The notes: generated by a model from the sequence alone, not told the origin. A DNA stretch of 64,000 nucleotides from Pacificispira spongiicola (GCF_012926505.1 NZ_JABBNT010000001.1:186001-250000), one strand, 5' to 3'; shown: positions 1-8,793, counted from the first letter of the stretch. Made by a program: numbers and translations.

Positions 1-2
1 CC

Positions 3-479
3 AACGGCATTCAGGCCATGGACCTTGTCGGGCGCAAGGTGCTGCGTGACGAAGGTAAGGCAGCGTGGGAATTCATTGAGGAACTGAATGTCCTCATCAC
101 CGCGCTGAATCCGATCGAAGGCGACGACATGGCGCGCATCCGCAAGCGGTTCGCCTTGGCGGTCGACGCGGTCGAGGATGCGACGGAATGGCTGTTGGAA
201 ATCGGCCCGGAAAACCCGGACGCCGCGTCGGGCAGCGCCGCCTATTACCTGCGGGCGGTCGGCATCACGGCGGGCGGCGCGATCATGGCGCGGTCTGCCC
301 GGATCGCGATAGAAAAGCTGGAAGCCGATCCCAATCGTCCCGATGCCGCTTTCCTGAAGGCGAAGATTGCGACGGCGCGTTTCTATGCCGACAATATCCT
401 GCCCCAGGTTTCCAGCCTGTATCGGTCGATGAAGCACGGCTGGGAAACCCTGCGCGATATCCCCGACGATATCCTGTAA
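3..479 (+). CDS. Acyl-CoA dehydrogenase, C-terminal part (cut by window edge)
   Basis: This is the C-terminal end of an FAD-dependent acyl-CoA dehydrogenase, which oxidises an acyl-CoA thioester to the 2-enoyl-CoA. The reading frame is open from the first base. It begins with the residues NGIQAMDLVGRK, the conserved stretch just after the catalytic-base region (the YEGTNGIQ motif) in this superfamily. The rest is helical and matches the extra C-terminal domain of long acyl-CoA dehydrogenases, with a bundle rich in Ala, Glu and Arg. The true start lies upstream of the window, so the ATG at base 18 is internal. The substrate cannot be told from this fragment. Confidence 0.85.
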   Translation, partial: NGIQAMDLVGRKVLRDEGKAAWEFIEELNVLITALNPIEGDDMARIRKRFALAVDAVEDATEWLLEIGPENPDAASGSAAYYLRAVGITAGGAIMARSARIAIEKLEADPNRPDAAFLKAKIATARFYADNILPQVSSLYRSMKHGWETLRDIPDDIL

Positions 480-514
480 GGACCGGACGCGGCGCATCCC
501 CCTCCGCCCCATAC

Positions 515-919
515 ATGGCGCTGGATACGGCGGAAAGACTCTGCTCATCCTTGGTCATGCTGCAATCCGCCGACCTTTGGCGCTTTATTGCGCCGCCGCT
601 GATGCTCGTCGCGTCGAATGTCTTTATGACAACGGCGTGGTACGGCCATCTCAAATTCAAATCGACACCGCTTCTGCTGGCCATCGTGATCAGTTGGGGC
701 ATCGCCTTCTTTGAATACTGCCTTGCCGTCCCGGCGAACCGGTTGGGAAGCAGCGTCTATTCGACGGTTCAGCTCAAGACGATGCAGGAAGTCATCACCC
801 TGTGCGTCTTCGCCGGATTTTCGATGTTGTATTTGGGAGAGGTGTTTACGTGGCGCTATGCCGTGGGCTTCGCGCTGATCGCGCTGGGCGCCGCCTTCGT
901 GTTCTACGGAAACGGCTAA
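515..919 (+). CDS. DMT-family small membrane protein (DUF486-like)
   Basis: A protein of about 134 residues with four predicted membrane helices, roughly at residues 26-43, 51-70, 90-108 and 112-130. It contains the sequence FEYCLAVPANRLG, typical of the small DUF486 family of the drug/metabolite transporter superfamily. Members are close to 110 residues, so translation may begin at the internal ATG at 557 (MLQSADLW) rather than at 515. It sits 35 bases after the acyl-CoA dehydrogenase on the same strand. The function of DUF486 proteins is not established. Transport of a small metabolite is only an inference from the superfamily. Confidence 0.75.
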   Translation: MALDTAERLCSSLVMLQSADLWRFIAPPLMLVASNVFMTTAWYGHLKFKSTPLLLAIVISWGIAFFEYCLAVPANRLGSSVYSTVQLKTMQEVITLCVFAGFSMLYLGEVFTWRYAVGFALIALGAAFVFYGNG

Positions 920-941
920 AACCGCCCTGAAACGACCATCA

Positions 942-2303
942 TTATTCGCCGTCTTCGTGCGACCGCGTCGCCAACAGGCGCGCCACCATTTCCGGTGCGG
1001 ATCCCAAGTAATTCGCGGGATCGACCAGTTTGGCCAAGTCCTCGCGGTCCATGGCGCCCGATATCGTCGGTTCGTCGCACAGGACGTCCAGGAAGGGTCG
1101 GCCGGTTTCAATCGCCGCGCGGCAGCAATCGGCGACCAGATGATGGGCTTCCTGACGCCCCAGTAGCGGGGCCAATCCCATCATCACCGCTTCCGATACG
1201 ATCAACCCGCCGGTGCCGTCCAGCGTGCGGCGCATCGCGTCGGGATAGACTTCCAGCCCGCCCAGAACCTCAAGCGAGGCACGCAGGGAGCCCGAGGCCA
1301 GAATAAAAGCCGTCGGCAAAGTGTGCCATTCAATGGCCCAAGGACCGCTGGCCCGTTCATGATCCTGCACCATGGCGTCCAGCATCGCACCGTGCTGTTC
1401 GCGCAGCAGCCGGGCGGAGGTCTGCATGATTTCCGCGCCTAACGGGTTGCGCTTCTGCGGCATGGTGGACGATCCCCCCCGCCCCGGCAGATAGGGTTCC
1501 AGGACCTCCCCGATCTCGCTTTGCATCATCAGGATGATGTCCGTCCCGATCTTGCCCAATGTGCCGCAAATCATGGCGAGAAGGCCGGTCGTTTCCGCGA
1601 AGCCGTCCCGTGCCGTGTGCCACGTGATATCCGGGATTCCGAGGTCGAGTTCGCGGGCCAGCGCCGCCTGCACGGCCAACCCTTCTTCCCCAAGGGAGGC
1701 CAGGGTTCCCGCCGCGCCGGAAAAGGACACGACCTCTACCCGCGGACGCAACTCCTTCAAACGGGCACGATGCCGGTCGATGGCCGCCAACCATGTCGCC
1801 GCCTTGTAGCCGAAGGATATCGGCAGGGCGTGCTGCATATGGGTGCGGCCCGCCATGGGCGTTTCGGCATGATCGCGCGCCAGCGCGACCAGCGCTTCCG
1901 CCACGCCGTCCAGGTCTTCGGATACAAGGTTCAGCGCATCGCGGATTTGCAGGACATCGGCGGTATCCATGATGTCCTGGGTGGTCGCACCGTAATGGAC
2001 CCATTTGCCGTGTCCGTCGGGCGCCCATTTCGACATCTGGGCGACCAGCGGCGTGATCGGCACGCCGACGATTTCCGTGCGCTCGCCCAGCAACGCCATG
2101 TCGATGCGCGATGGGTCCGCCGTTTCGGCAATCGCCGCCCCGGCCTCCTCCGGAATCACGCCGACCCGCGCTTCCGCCTTGGCCAGGGCTGCCTCGACCT
2201 CGACATAGCGGGCGACCATGGCCGCATCCGAAAACAGGGCGCGCATCGCATCGCTCCCGAACATCTCACCGAATATGCGGGATTGGATGACGAGCGCGGG
2301 CAT
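942..2303 (-). CDS. Aspartase/fumarase-superfamily lyase (PcaB-like)
   Basis: A 453-residue member of the fumarase/argininosuccinate lyase superfamily, which removes a group from a succinyl-type substrate by beta-elimination. All three conserved regions are visible: HYGATTQD (residues 103-110), GRTHMQHA (152-159) and the signature loop GSSTMPQKRNP (277-287), whose serine is the catalytic base in known members. The overall form is closest to 3-carboxy-cis,cis-muconate cycloisomerase, but ethylenediamine-disuccinate lyase and other C-N lyases have the same form. The gene lies 9 bases after the carbamoylputrescine amidase gene in the same operon. That context favours a C-N lyase acting on an amine-succinate adduct over a protocatechuate-pathway enzyme. 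No other pca gene is present. Confidence 0.8.
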   Translation of the reverse strand: MPALVIQSRIFGEMFGSDAMRALFSDAAMVARYVEVEAALAKAEARVGVIPEEAGAAIAETADPSRIDMALLGERTEIVGVPITPLVAQMSKWAPDGHGKWVHYGATTQDIMDTADVLQIRDALNLVSEDLDGVAEALVALARDHAETPMAGRTHMQHALPISFGYKAATWLAAIDRHRARLKELRPRVEVVSFSGAAGTLASLGEEGLAVQAALARELDLGIPDITWHTARDGFAETTGLLAMICGTLGKIGTDIILMMQSEIGEVLEPYLPGRGGSSTMPQKRNPLGAEIMQTSARLLREQHGAMLDAMVQDHERASGPWAIEWHTLPTAFILASGSLRASLEVLGGLEVYPDAMRRTLDGTGGLIVSEAVMMGLAPLLGRQEAHHLVADCCRAAIETGRPFLDVLCDEPTISGAMDREDLAKLVDPANYLGSAPEMVARLLATRSHEDGE

Positions 2304-2312
2304 GTGGGATTC

Positions 2313-3176
2313 CTATCCGTCGAGGGTCAACAGTGTCTGGTACAATTCCGGTCTGCGATCTCGGAAAAGGCCCCAATTCGCCCGATAGTTCCGCATCGCA
2401 TCCAGATCGAATGTAGCGGTGATAACCGATTCTGTCCCGCTGTCGCATTCCGCCAGTTTCTCGCCCGTCGGTCCGGCGATGAAGGAATGACCGTAGAAGG
2501 TTATATTCGCCGCGTCGTGTTCTTCGTACCCGATCCGGTTGCTGGCGGCCAAGGCGACGACATTCGCGCCGGCATGGCCCTGCATGACGCGCTGCCAATG
2601 ATCCTTGGAATTCACGGTCGGATCGGACGGTTCACTACCGATCGCGGTCGGATACAGCAGGATATCCGCGCCTTTCAACGCCATGGACCGGGCGCATTCC
2701 GGGAACCACTGATCCCAGCAGATGCCGCAGCCGATCCGCCCGAAGGCCGTATCCCAGACCTTGAACCCGGTATCGCCGGGGTTGAAGTAGAACTTTTCCT
2801 CATAGCCCGGATTCTGCGGGATATGGCTCTTGCGATAGAGCCCCATCACCGACCCGTCGGCATCGACGATAGCGACGCTGTTGAAATAGGCCTGGTTCGA
2901 CCGTTCAAAGAAACTGACCGGCAGGACGACACCCAGTTCCTTCGCCAGATCGGCAAAGCGCGCGACGATCGGGTTGCCGGCCAACGGTTTCGCCAATTCG
3001 AAATATTCCGCCTTCTGATCGGGGCAGAAATACGGGGTGGCGAACAGTTCCTGCAACAGAATGACATTGGCACCGTCCGACGCGGCGCGGCGCACCAGCC
3101 CTTCCGCCCGGTCCAGGTTACCCTCAATATTCCAGTCGCAGGCCATCTGCGTCGCGGCAATGGTGACAGCGGTCAT
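2313..3176 (-). CDS. aguB: N-carbamoylputrescine amidase (nitrilase superfamily)
   Basis: A 287-residue C-N hydrolase that should convert N-carbamoylputrescine to putrescine, CO2 and ammonia in the cytoplasm, the last step of the agmatine route. The catalytic Glu-Lys-Cys triad is visible as E43 (LLQELFATPYF), K116 (YRKSHIP) and C153 (GICWDQWFPE). The sequences PYFCPDQ, KSHIPQNPGY and EKFYFNPGDTGF are characteristic of AguB rather than of beta-ureidopropionase. Its start codon overlaps the stop of the acetylpolyamine amidohydrolase gene by 4 bases (ATGA), so the two are translationally coupled. No agmatine deiminase gene is seen in the window. The substrate could therefore come from elsewhere or be a related ureido-amine. 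Confidence 0.88.
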   Translation of the reverse strand: MTAVTIAATQMACDWNIEGNLDRAEGLVRRAASDGANVILLQELFATPYFCPDQKAEYFELAKPLAGNPIVARFADLAKELGVVLPVSFFERSNQAYFNSVAIVDADGSVMGLYRKSHIPQNPGYEEKFYFNPGDTGFKVWDTAFGRIGCGICWDQWFPECARSMALKGADILLYPTAIGSEPSDPTVNSKDHWQRVMQGHAGANVVALAASNRIGYEEHDAANITFYGHSFIAGPTGEKLAECDSGTESVITATFDLDAMRNYRANWGLFRDRRPELYQTLLTLDG

Positions 3177-4201
3177 TTGTCTTCAAACCCCATGAGAACG
3201 TTGACGGCGTTGATGCCGATTTCCTCGACGGCATAGCCGCCTTCCATGACGAACAGGGTCGGACGCTTCAGATCCGCGATCATCGCGCCATAGGTCTTGT
3301 AGTCGTCGCTTTCCAGTTTAAAGAAGGAAATCGGGTCATCCTTGTAGGTATCGACGCCCAGGGAGATGACGACCGCATCCGGCCCGTAATCGTGGATGCG
3401 CTTGATCGCCGCCGTCATCGCGTCGCCCCAGGAGGCGAAATCCGTCCCCGGCGGCAGCGGATAATTGGCGGTGAAGCCCTCTCCCTTTTCCTTCCCCAAT
3501 TCGTCGGCATAGCCCAGGAAATACGGGAAGGCATGCTGCGGTTCGCCGTGCAGAGACTGGAAGAAGACATCGTCCCGGCCGTAGAAGATATCTTGCGTGC
3601 CGTTGCCGTGGTGGAAGTCCACGTCCAGGATCGCGACGCGCGACGCCCCCTGATCCAGGAAGGCCTGGGCCGCGACGGCCGCATTGTTGATGAAGCAATA
3701 GCCGCCATACATATCCGACGTGGCGTGATGCCCCGGCGGACGGCACAGTGCGAAGGCGGAGGACGCCCCTTTCGCGATTTCCGCCTGGGCCGTCAGCGCG
3801 ACATTGGCGCTGGCTTTTGCGGCCTCCCAGGTACCGTTGGAAATCGCGGTTTCCGCCGCCAGGGAATAGTAGCCGAGTTTACCGTCGATAAACTCGGGGC
3901 ACCGCGTCTGCATCCGGCGCGCGGGCCATCCGGTCGGGATCGCCTCTCCCTTGAAACCGGCGGCTTGCCATTCGTCCCAACACGTCGACAGGAAATCCAA
4001 AAACTTGGCATCATGGATACGGCGAACCGGGTCCAAGCCGAAGTCGTCCGGTTCCCGGAACTCGCCCAGCTTCACCGCCTTGGCGCGTTCCAGGATACGA
4101 TCGACACGGGCCGGACATTCGAAAGGCGGCACCAATTGCCCGCCGTGAAGTTCCGTTTTCGCATCGCGGAGCTTATGTTTATCCGTCTGTACCGTCAGCA
4201 T
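3173..4201 (-). CDS. aphA: Acetylpolyamine amidohydrolase (class II HDAC-like)
   Basis: A 342-residue zinc deacetylase of the arginase/histone-deacetylase fold that removes acetyl groups from acetylated polyamines. The general acid/base pair H158-H159 (RPPGHHA), the zinc ligands D195, H197 (DVDFHH) and D284 (GVDTYKDDP), and the catalytic Y323 (EGGYAVEE) are all present. As I recall, these fall at the same residue numbers as in the characterised Mycoplana ramosa enzyme, which supports both the family and the start codon. It is the first gene of a three-gene minus-strand unit with aguB and the lyase. It faces a LuxR regulator gene across a 57-base gap. Confidence 0.92.
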   Translation of the reverse strand: MLTVQTDKHKLRDAKTELHGGQLVPPFECPARVDRILERAKAVKLGEFREPDDFGLDPVRRIHDAKFLDFLSTCWDEWQAAGFKGEAIPTGWPARRMQTRCPEFIDGKLGYYSLAAETAISNGTWEAAKASANVALTAQAEIAKGASSAFALCRPPGHHATSDMYGGYCFINNAAVAAQAFLDQGASRVAILDVDFHHGNGTQDIFYGRDDVFFQSLHGEPQHAFPYFLGYADELGKEKGEGFTANYPLPPGTDFASWGDAMTAAIKRIHDYGPDAVVISLGVDTYKDDPISFFKLESDDYKTYGAMIADLKRPTLFVMEGGYAVEEIGINAVNVLMGFEDK

Positions 4202-4258
4202 TTGCCCGTCTTTCCTTCGCGTCGGTGGCTTGATAGCCTAGAATGACCGGCAAATGCG

Positions 4259-5116
4259 ATGTCGGTAAATACCCCTTTGGGGATGGTTTCAATTTGGATT
4301 GGGGCGTCGGTGTATAACTCCGCATCTCATACAGCCGAAAGCCCCGAAACCGCGCTGGCCGCCGCGATCGCCGCCGCCGGCACATCCGATTTCATACCCG
4401 CGCTGCTTGACTATCTGCGCCAGCACACGGCGTTTCGCGGGGCGTTCCTAAGCCTGCTGCATGGCAGTCGCCGCCCGGCCCATGTCTATGACAATGTCCG
4501 GCAGGAACGCCGGGGCGAGGTCATCGACCGCTATTTGGACGGGGCCTATACGATCGACCCGTTCTATGTTGCGTATCGGGCCGATCCGCGCTGCGCGGTC
4601 CTGCGGCTCAAAGACGTCGCCCCCGACCGGTTTCCGCAATCCACCTATTACAAACAATATTACAGCGCCATTCGACTGCGCGACGAATTGGCGATCCTGA
4701 TCGACCTGCCGTCCGGCAAATACCTGTTCTATTCCCTGGGACGATTGGCGGACGACCCGAAGTTTTCCAGCCGGGATGTTTCGAACCTGCGCCGCATCCT
4801 GCCAGTCGTCGCCGCCCTGAACAGAAAGCATTTCGAACAGGACGCCGACACGCCCGAGGATGGAATCGGGACGGAGGAAATCGACGCCGCGCTCGCGCAA
4901 TTCGGCACGGATCGTCTGACGGAGCGCGAGCGGCAGATCGCCAGCCTGATCCTGCGCGGCCATTCCAGTAAATCCGTGGCGCGGGAAACCGGGATCAGTC
5001 CCGGCACGGTCAAGATTCATCGCAAAAACATTTACCGCAAACTGGGTATTTCCTCGCAAAGCGAGCTGTTCTCCCGATTCCTCAATGCGCTCGCGGGCGG
5101 TTCGGAAGACGCCTGA
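4259..5116 (+). CDS. LuxR-family transcriptional regulator
   Basis: A 285-residue regulator with a C-terminal LuxR/FixJ-type helix-turn-helix of about 55 residues, from LTERERQIASLILRG to the end, including the recognition-helix stretch GISPGTVKIHRKNIYRKLG. The N-terminal 200 residues match no domain I recognise (no clear receiver Asp and no acyl-homoserine-lactone pocket motif). They probably sense a ligand. The annotated start is an ATG 57 bases from the divergent acetylpolyamine amidohydrolase. An in-frame ATG at 4283 is an alternative. Because it is transcribed away from the polyamine genes, it is the best candidate to regulate them and possibly the downstream Pot-type operon. This role is inferred from position only. 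Confidence 0.82.
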   Translation: MSVNTPLGMVSIWIGASVYNSASHTAESPETALAAAIAAAGTSDFIPALLDYLRQHTAFRGAFLSLLHGSRRPAHVYDNVRQERRGEVIDRYLDGAYTIDPFYVAYRADPRCAVLRLKDVAPDRFPQSTYYKQYYSAIRLRDELAILIDLPSGKYLFYSLGRLADDPKFSSRDVSNLRRILPVVAALNRKHFEQDADTPEDGIGTEEIDAALAQFGTDRLTERERQIASLILRGHSSKSVARETGISPGTVKIHRKNIYRKLGISSQSELFSRFLNALAGGSEDA

Positions 5117-5202
5117 GGCCTCCCGATTATAGCCGTGGCCCATCCGCTTGTTCTTTTCAACCGGACTCGGGTAAACTTAGTGTCTCTATTTTTGACCGGA
5201 TC

Positions 5203-6132
5203 GTGCCGTCCATGTCCCGCGCCAATCCCAAGACAATCGCGCTTGCCCGCCGGATCATGGATATCGTCCGGCATGAGGGGTTGGAGGCGGGAACGCACCT
5301 GCCTGAAACGGGATTGGCCGAAAGGCTGGGGGTATCAAGGTCGCCCGTTCGGACGGCATTGGCCCTGTTGCAGGAACGCGGGGTCGTTTCCACAGCCCCG
5401 AACCAGGGCTATTTCCTGCTGTGCAATACGGATAGCGAGGCCTTCCGCAACGCCGTCCCGCCGGAAAGCCTGGATGAACGCATAACCCGCGACCTCGTCC
5501 GCGCACGCTTTGCCAATCTTGTGCCGGAACAGGTTTCCGTCACGGACGTGATGCGTCGCTACGACCTGGACCGGCCCAGTGCGAATCGCATCCTGTCGGG
5601 CATGGCGCGGGACGGCATCGTTGAACGCGCCGCCGGGCAAGGCTATTCCTTCGGACCCGTCCTGAACGATGCCGACGCTTACGAGGAAAGCTATCGCTAT
5701 CGCCTGCTCATCGAACCGGCGGCCATCCTGGAGCCGGGCTTCGCGCCCGACCCCAAGCGGTTCGAGCAATTGCGCAAACGTCATATCGATCTGCTGGAAG
5801 CCGGGGTCGATAGCGCACCGATGTCCGAACTGTTCGAAATCGATGCCGAATTCCATGAGGCCATCGCCGAAGCCTGCGGCAACCGCTTCCTGCGCCATGC
5901 GATCCAGCTACAGACCCGGCTGCGGCGCCTCAGCGAATACGAAAATTACAGCGAACGGTCGCGGTTACGCGATTCCTGCGAGGAACATCTGGCCATCATG
6001 GATGCGATCCAGGCCGGGCGCGTGAAAGAGGCCGCAACCCTGATGCGCCGCCATATCGAAGTGTCGCGGGACGTCCGCCCGAACTTCAACAAGGTCCGCG
6101 CCCTCGCCCACCGCAAGATGACACGGCGCTAG
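5203..6132 (+). CDS. GntR-family regulator with two winged-helix segments
   Basis: A 309-residue FadR-type GntR regulator. Residues about 10-75 form the usual winged helix-turn-helix (ETGLAERLGVSRSPVRTALALL, then the wing at VVSTAPNQGYFL). The C-terminal half, about 160-300, is the FCD helical ligand-binding domain with its characteristic DAEFHEAIAEACGN segment and a later EEHLAIMDAI stretch containing the conserved His. Between them, residues about 93-152 look like a second winged helix (TDVMRRYDLDRPSANRILSGM and VERAAGQGYSF). The gene is 86 bases after the LuxR gene and convergent with the FAD oxidase gene. It is a likely regulator of the oxidase/Pot-type divergent promoter region. Confidence 0.85.
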   Translation: MPSMSRANPKTIALARRIMDIVRHEGLEAGTHLPETGLAERLGVSRSPVRTALALLQERGVVSTAPNQGYFLLCNTDSEAFRNAVPPESLDERITRDLVRARFANLVPEQVSVTDVMRRYDLDRPSANRILSGMARDGIVERAAGQGYSFGPVLNDADAYEESYRYRLLIEPAAILEPGFAPDPKRFEQLRKRHIDLLEAGVDSAPMSELFEIDAEFHEAIAEACGNRFLRHAIQLQTRLRRLSEYENYSERSRLRDSCEEHLAIMDAIQAGRVKEAATLMRRHIEVSRDVRPNFNKVRALAHRKMTRR

Positions 6133-6145
6133 GCTTCGGTTCCGG

Positions 6146-7498
6146 CTACAGCCACTCGTCCTTGATCGAATAGCCGACATAGGCGGCTTTCAGATAGGCG
6201 GTCCGCAGCGCCGGGAACGGGAAACGCTTCGGCGAATCCGTCATGGGTCGCGGCAGAGCAGCCGCGACGCCGTCGTCCCCCGCCACCAGATCCGCGACCC
6301 GCGCGCCGCTCCAACTCCCCATGGCGACGCCGTTGCCGTGATAGGCCATCGCCGCCCAGCTTTGCGGCATGGACAGGATCGGGCCGATATAGGGAACCAG
6401 ATCGTAGGCAAGGCAGACGAACCCCGCCCATGTCCGCTCGGACGGGATATCGCGCCAGGCCGGAAACATCTTTTCGAAGGATTGGCGCAACCAGTCCCGC
6501 GTCTTGCGGATGCCGTCGGGCGACGCATCGCTGCCGCCACGCCCGCCGAACAGGAAACGCCCGTCGGGCATCAGTCGGAAATAGTGCAAAAGATTCCGCG
6601 TGTCCGCCGACATCAGGTCCGTCGTCCATCCCTGCGCCGCCCGCTCTTCCGGTGTCAGTGGCCGGGTCACCAGAACGCTGGACATCGCGGGCAACAGCCG
6701 CCCCCCCAGCCATGCGGGCAGATTTTCGCTGCTATAACCGTTGGTGGCCAGAATGACGGACCGCGCCTCCACCCTGTATCCGTTGGCACGCAGGACGTGC
6801 CGACCGCCTTCCCAGCGCCAATCCGTGACTTTGCTGTGGCCATGCAGTGTCGCTCCTGACTCGATGGCGACATCGGCGAGGCCGCGGCCGTATTTCAACG
6901 GATGCAGACCGAACCCCAGCGGCGTCTGCAATCCGGCATGAAATTCCGGACCGCTGGCGCCAATTTCCGCCAAGCCGTCGCGATCGTAGAAAGTCGCCTT
7001 CACGCCGTAGATTTTTTCGACCTGGGCGGCCTCTTCCTTCAATTCCGCAACGCGGTTCGGGCGATGTGCCAGCAGCAATTCGCCGTCGCTATGCGTATCT
7101 GCATCGATGCCGTAATCGTCCAGAAAGCTCCGCACATGGTCGATGGCCGCGCGCTGCGCATCGGCAAATTTCTGCGCTTCCGTCAGGCCGTATTTGCGAC
7201 GCATTTCGTCGAATCCGATTTTCGCGGATCCGAGGCAGCAAAACCCGCCGTTCCGGCCGGAGGCTCCCCAGGCAGGCTCCCCCATATCGAAAACACGAAC
7301 ATCCATGCCGTATTGTTTCGCCAGTCGATGGGCGGCGGACAGACCGGTGAACCCGCCACCGATAACGGCAACATCGCAGGTCACCGCTTGATCCAGCGCC
7401 AGGGCCGCGTTCCGCATCGGCGGCGCGCTCGCCAGCCAATGGCTGTCCACCGGACGATCCGGATCGAACGCCGTGGCATGATACAAACGCTTTAACAT
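6146..7498 (-). CDS. FAD-dependent amine oxidoreductase (DAO family, PuuB-like)
   Basis: A 450-residue flavoprotein of the D-amino-acid oxidase family. It has an N-terminal Rossmann motif (CDVAVIGGGFTGLSAAHRL) and GASGRNGGF, and a C-terminal stretch HGNGVAMGSWSGARVADLV that closes the FAD site. The order of motifs is that of gamma-glutamylputrescine oxidase (PuuB) and related amine oxidases. I chose the ATG at 7498 (MLKRLYHATAF); the frame extends 54 bases further but without added conserved sequence. The gene is divergent from the Pot-type ABC operon across a 227-base control region. Its product probably oxidises the imported amine to an aldehyde, which the operon's aldehyde dehydrogenase could then oxidise. 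Confidence 0.87.
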   Translation of the reverse strand: MLKRLYHATAFDPDRPVDSHWLASAPPMRNAALALDQAVTCDVAVIGGGFTGLSAAHRLAKQYGMDVRVFDMGEPAWGASGRNGGFCCLGSAKIGFDEMRRKYGLTEAQKFADAQRAAIDHVRSFLDDYGIDADTHSDGELLLAHRPNRVAELKEEAAQVEKIYGVKATFYDRDGLAEIGASGPEFHAGLQTPLGFGLHPLKYGRGLADVAIESGATLHGHSKVTDWRWEGGRHVLRANGYRVEARSVILATNGYSSENLPAWLGGRLLPAMSSVLVTRPLTPEERAAQGWTTDLMSADTRNLLHYFRLMPDGRFLFGGRGGSDASPDGIRKTRDWLRQSFEKMFPAWRDIPSERTWAGFVCLAYDLVPYIGPILSMPQSWAAMAYHGNGVAMGSWSGARVADLVAGDDGVAAALPRPMTDSPKRFPFPALRTAYLKAAYVGYSIKDEWL

Positions 7499-7725
7499 GG
7501 CAATGCCCCCAAACTTCCCCAATCCGGCTTCCCAGCCGCCGGTCAGGATCACCTAGGCGACCGGTTGTTAATTTCAAGGAAATTCCATGTTGTATTTTTT
7601 TCTGAAATTGTACAACGTAAGAAATGGAATGACCCCGCAACGGGATTATGGCGGGATTATCGGGCGCTCCGGCCAAAACGGCACACAGACCGTGGGGGAG
7701 CGGAAACAGGGAACGGGAGACATCT
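7499..7725. promoter_or_regulatory. Divergent control region of amine oxidase and Pot-type operon
   Basis: This 227-base gap separates two divergent transcription units and contains two AT-rich inverted repeats. One is AATTTC-AAG-GAAATT at 7570-7584. The other is TTGTACAA at 7608-7615, whose right half also pairs with GTTGTA at 7589-7594 (GTTGTA, 16 bases, TACAAC). Both sit on the oxidase-proximal side of a long leader. They are good candidates for operators bound by the nearby GntR or LuxR protein. No clear consensus promoter could be assigned by eye. Confidence 0.4.
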
Positions 7726-8784
7726 ATGAGCACCCTGAAACGTTTTGCCGCGGCCTGCCTTGTCGGGACGGCTGCTATCGCGGTTTCGGTCACGACGGCC
7801 CAAGCCGAAGAGAAAATCGTCATCTCCAACTGGGACGGCTATATGCCGGCCGACATGCTGGAGAAATTCACCGCCGAAACCGGCATCGTCGCCGAAATGG
7901 CGGTCCACGCGACCAACGAAGAAATCATGGGCAAGGTCGTTGCCGGTAAGGGCAAGGGCTATGACGTTCTGTTCGTCTCCTCGCCCTTCGTGGAGGCGTT
8001 GAACCATCTGGGCCTCGTTGCCGAACTGGATCATTCGAAGATCCCGAACATGGCGAACCTGTATCCGCAGGCGATGGAACTTGAATACGATCCGGGCCTG
8101 AAGGTTTCTGTTCCCTATGCCTGGGGCACGACCGGCCTGTGCTATCGGGAAGACCTCGTCTCCCCCGCGCCGACCAGCTGGATGGACCTGTTGGAGCCGA
8201 AGGCAGACCTGAAAGGCAAGATCACCATGCTATCGACCGACCGCTGGTTGATGGCCGCGGCCTTCCTGGCGCAGGGCAAATCGGTCAACTCGACCGACGA
8301 GGCCGACCTGGAAGCGGCGAAAGACCTGCTGATCGCCGCCAAGAAGAACCTGCTGTCCTACGACGACACGACCTTCTATTCGAAGCTGGTGTCCGGCGAG
8401 GCATCCATGGTTCATGCCTGGGACGGCTGGTGCAACTACGGCATCGGAGAAAACGCGGCCATCAAATACGTCATCCCGAAGGAAGGCTCCGACCTGTGGG
8501 TCGACACGATGGTTGTGACCGCCGCATCGGAAAACAAGGACGCGGCCTTCAAGTTCCTGGATTTCGTCCTGAAGGCCGAAAACGGTGCCTGGGTGCCGGC
8601 CAACATCCTGTACAAGGTACCGAACAAGGCGGCCATGGAAGCCCTGGACCCGGCCCTGGTCACGCAGTTCCCGAATCTGGGCATCACGCCTGACGAATTG
8701 CTGTCCCAGGAACAGCTTCGCGATCTGGGGGCGGGCCAAAAGGCCTTCTCCAAGACCGTGACTGAAATTCTGGCGTCCAACTGA
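7726..8784 (+). CDS. ABC transporter substrate-binding protein, spermidine/putrescine type
   Basis: A 352-residue periplasmic binding protein of the PotD/PotF family. It has a Sec signal peptide ending near the AQA-E site at residues 25-27. The mature protein begins with the family-typical VISNWDGYMPADMLEKFTAE. The residues W and Y in VISNWDGY, the SPFVEAL segment and HAWDGWCNYG correspond to regions that line the polyamine site in PotD/PotF. The start at 7726 follows a GGGAGA ribosome binding site and gives a complete signal peptide. It is the first gene of an operon that runs to 16581. The amine ligand is not known. The context with a PuuB-like oxidase argues for a di- or polyamine or an amine conjugate. 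Confidence 0.9.
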   Translation: MSTLKRFAAACLVGTAAIAVSVTTAQAEEKIVISNWDGYMPADMLEKFTAETGIVAEMAVHATNEEIMGKVVAGKGKGYDVLFVSSPFVEALNHLGLVAELDHSKIPNMANLYPQAMELEYDPGLKVSVPYAWGTTGLCYREDLVSPAPTSWMDLLEPKADLKGKITMLSTDRWLMAAAFLAQGKSVNSTDEADLEAAKDLLIAAKKNLLSYDDTTFYSKLVSGEASMVHAWDGWCNYGIGENAAIKYVIPKEGSDLWVDTMVVTAASENKDAAFKFLDFVLKAENGAWVPANILYKVPNKAAMEALDPALVTQFPNLGITPDELLSQEQLRDLGAGQKAFSKTVTEILASN

Positions 8785-8793
8785 TAACGGACC

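Noticed and set aside
942-2303. Protocatechuate-pathway cycloisomerase (pcaB) as firm name
   Set aside because: The fold matches, but no other pca gene is near and the operon partners act on amines, so only the superfamily is claimed.
1521-3236. Long plus-strand frame of 571 codons opposite the lyase and amidase genes
   Set aside because: It is antisense to two well-conserved genes and has His/Arg/Gln-rich composition typical of a shadow frame in GC-rich DNA.
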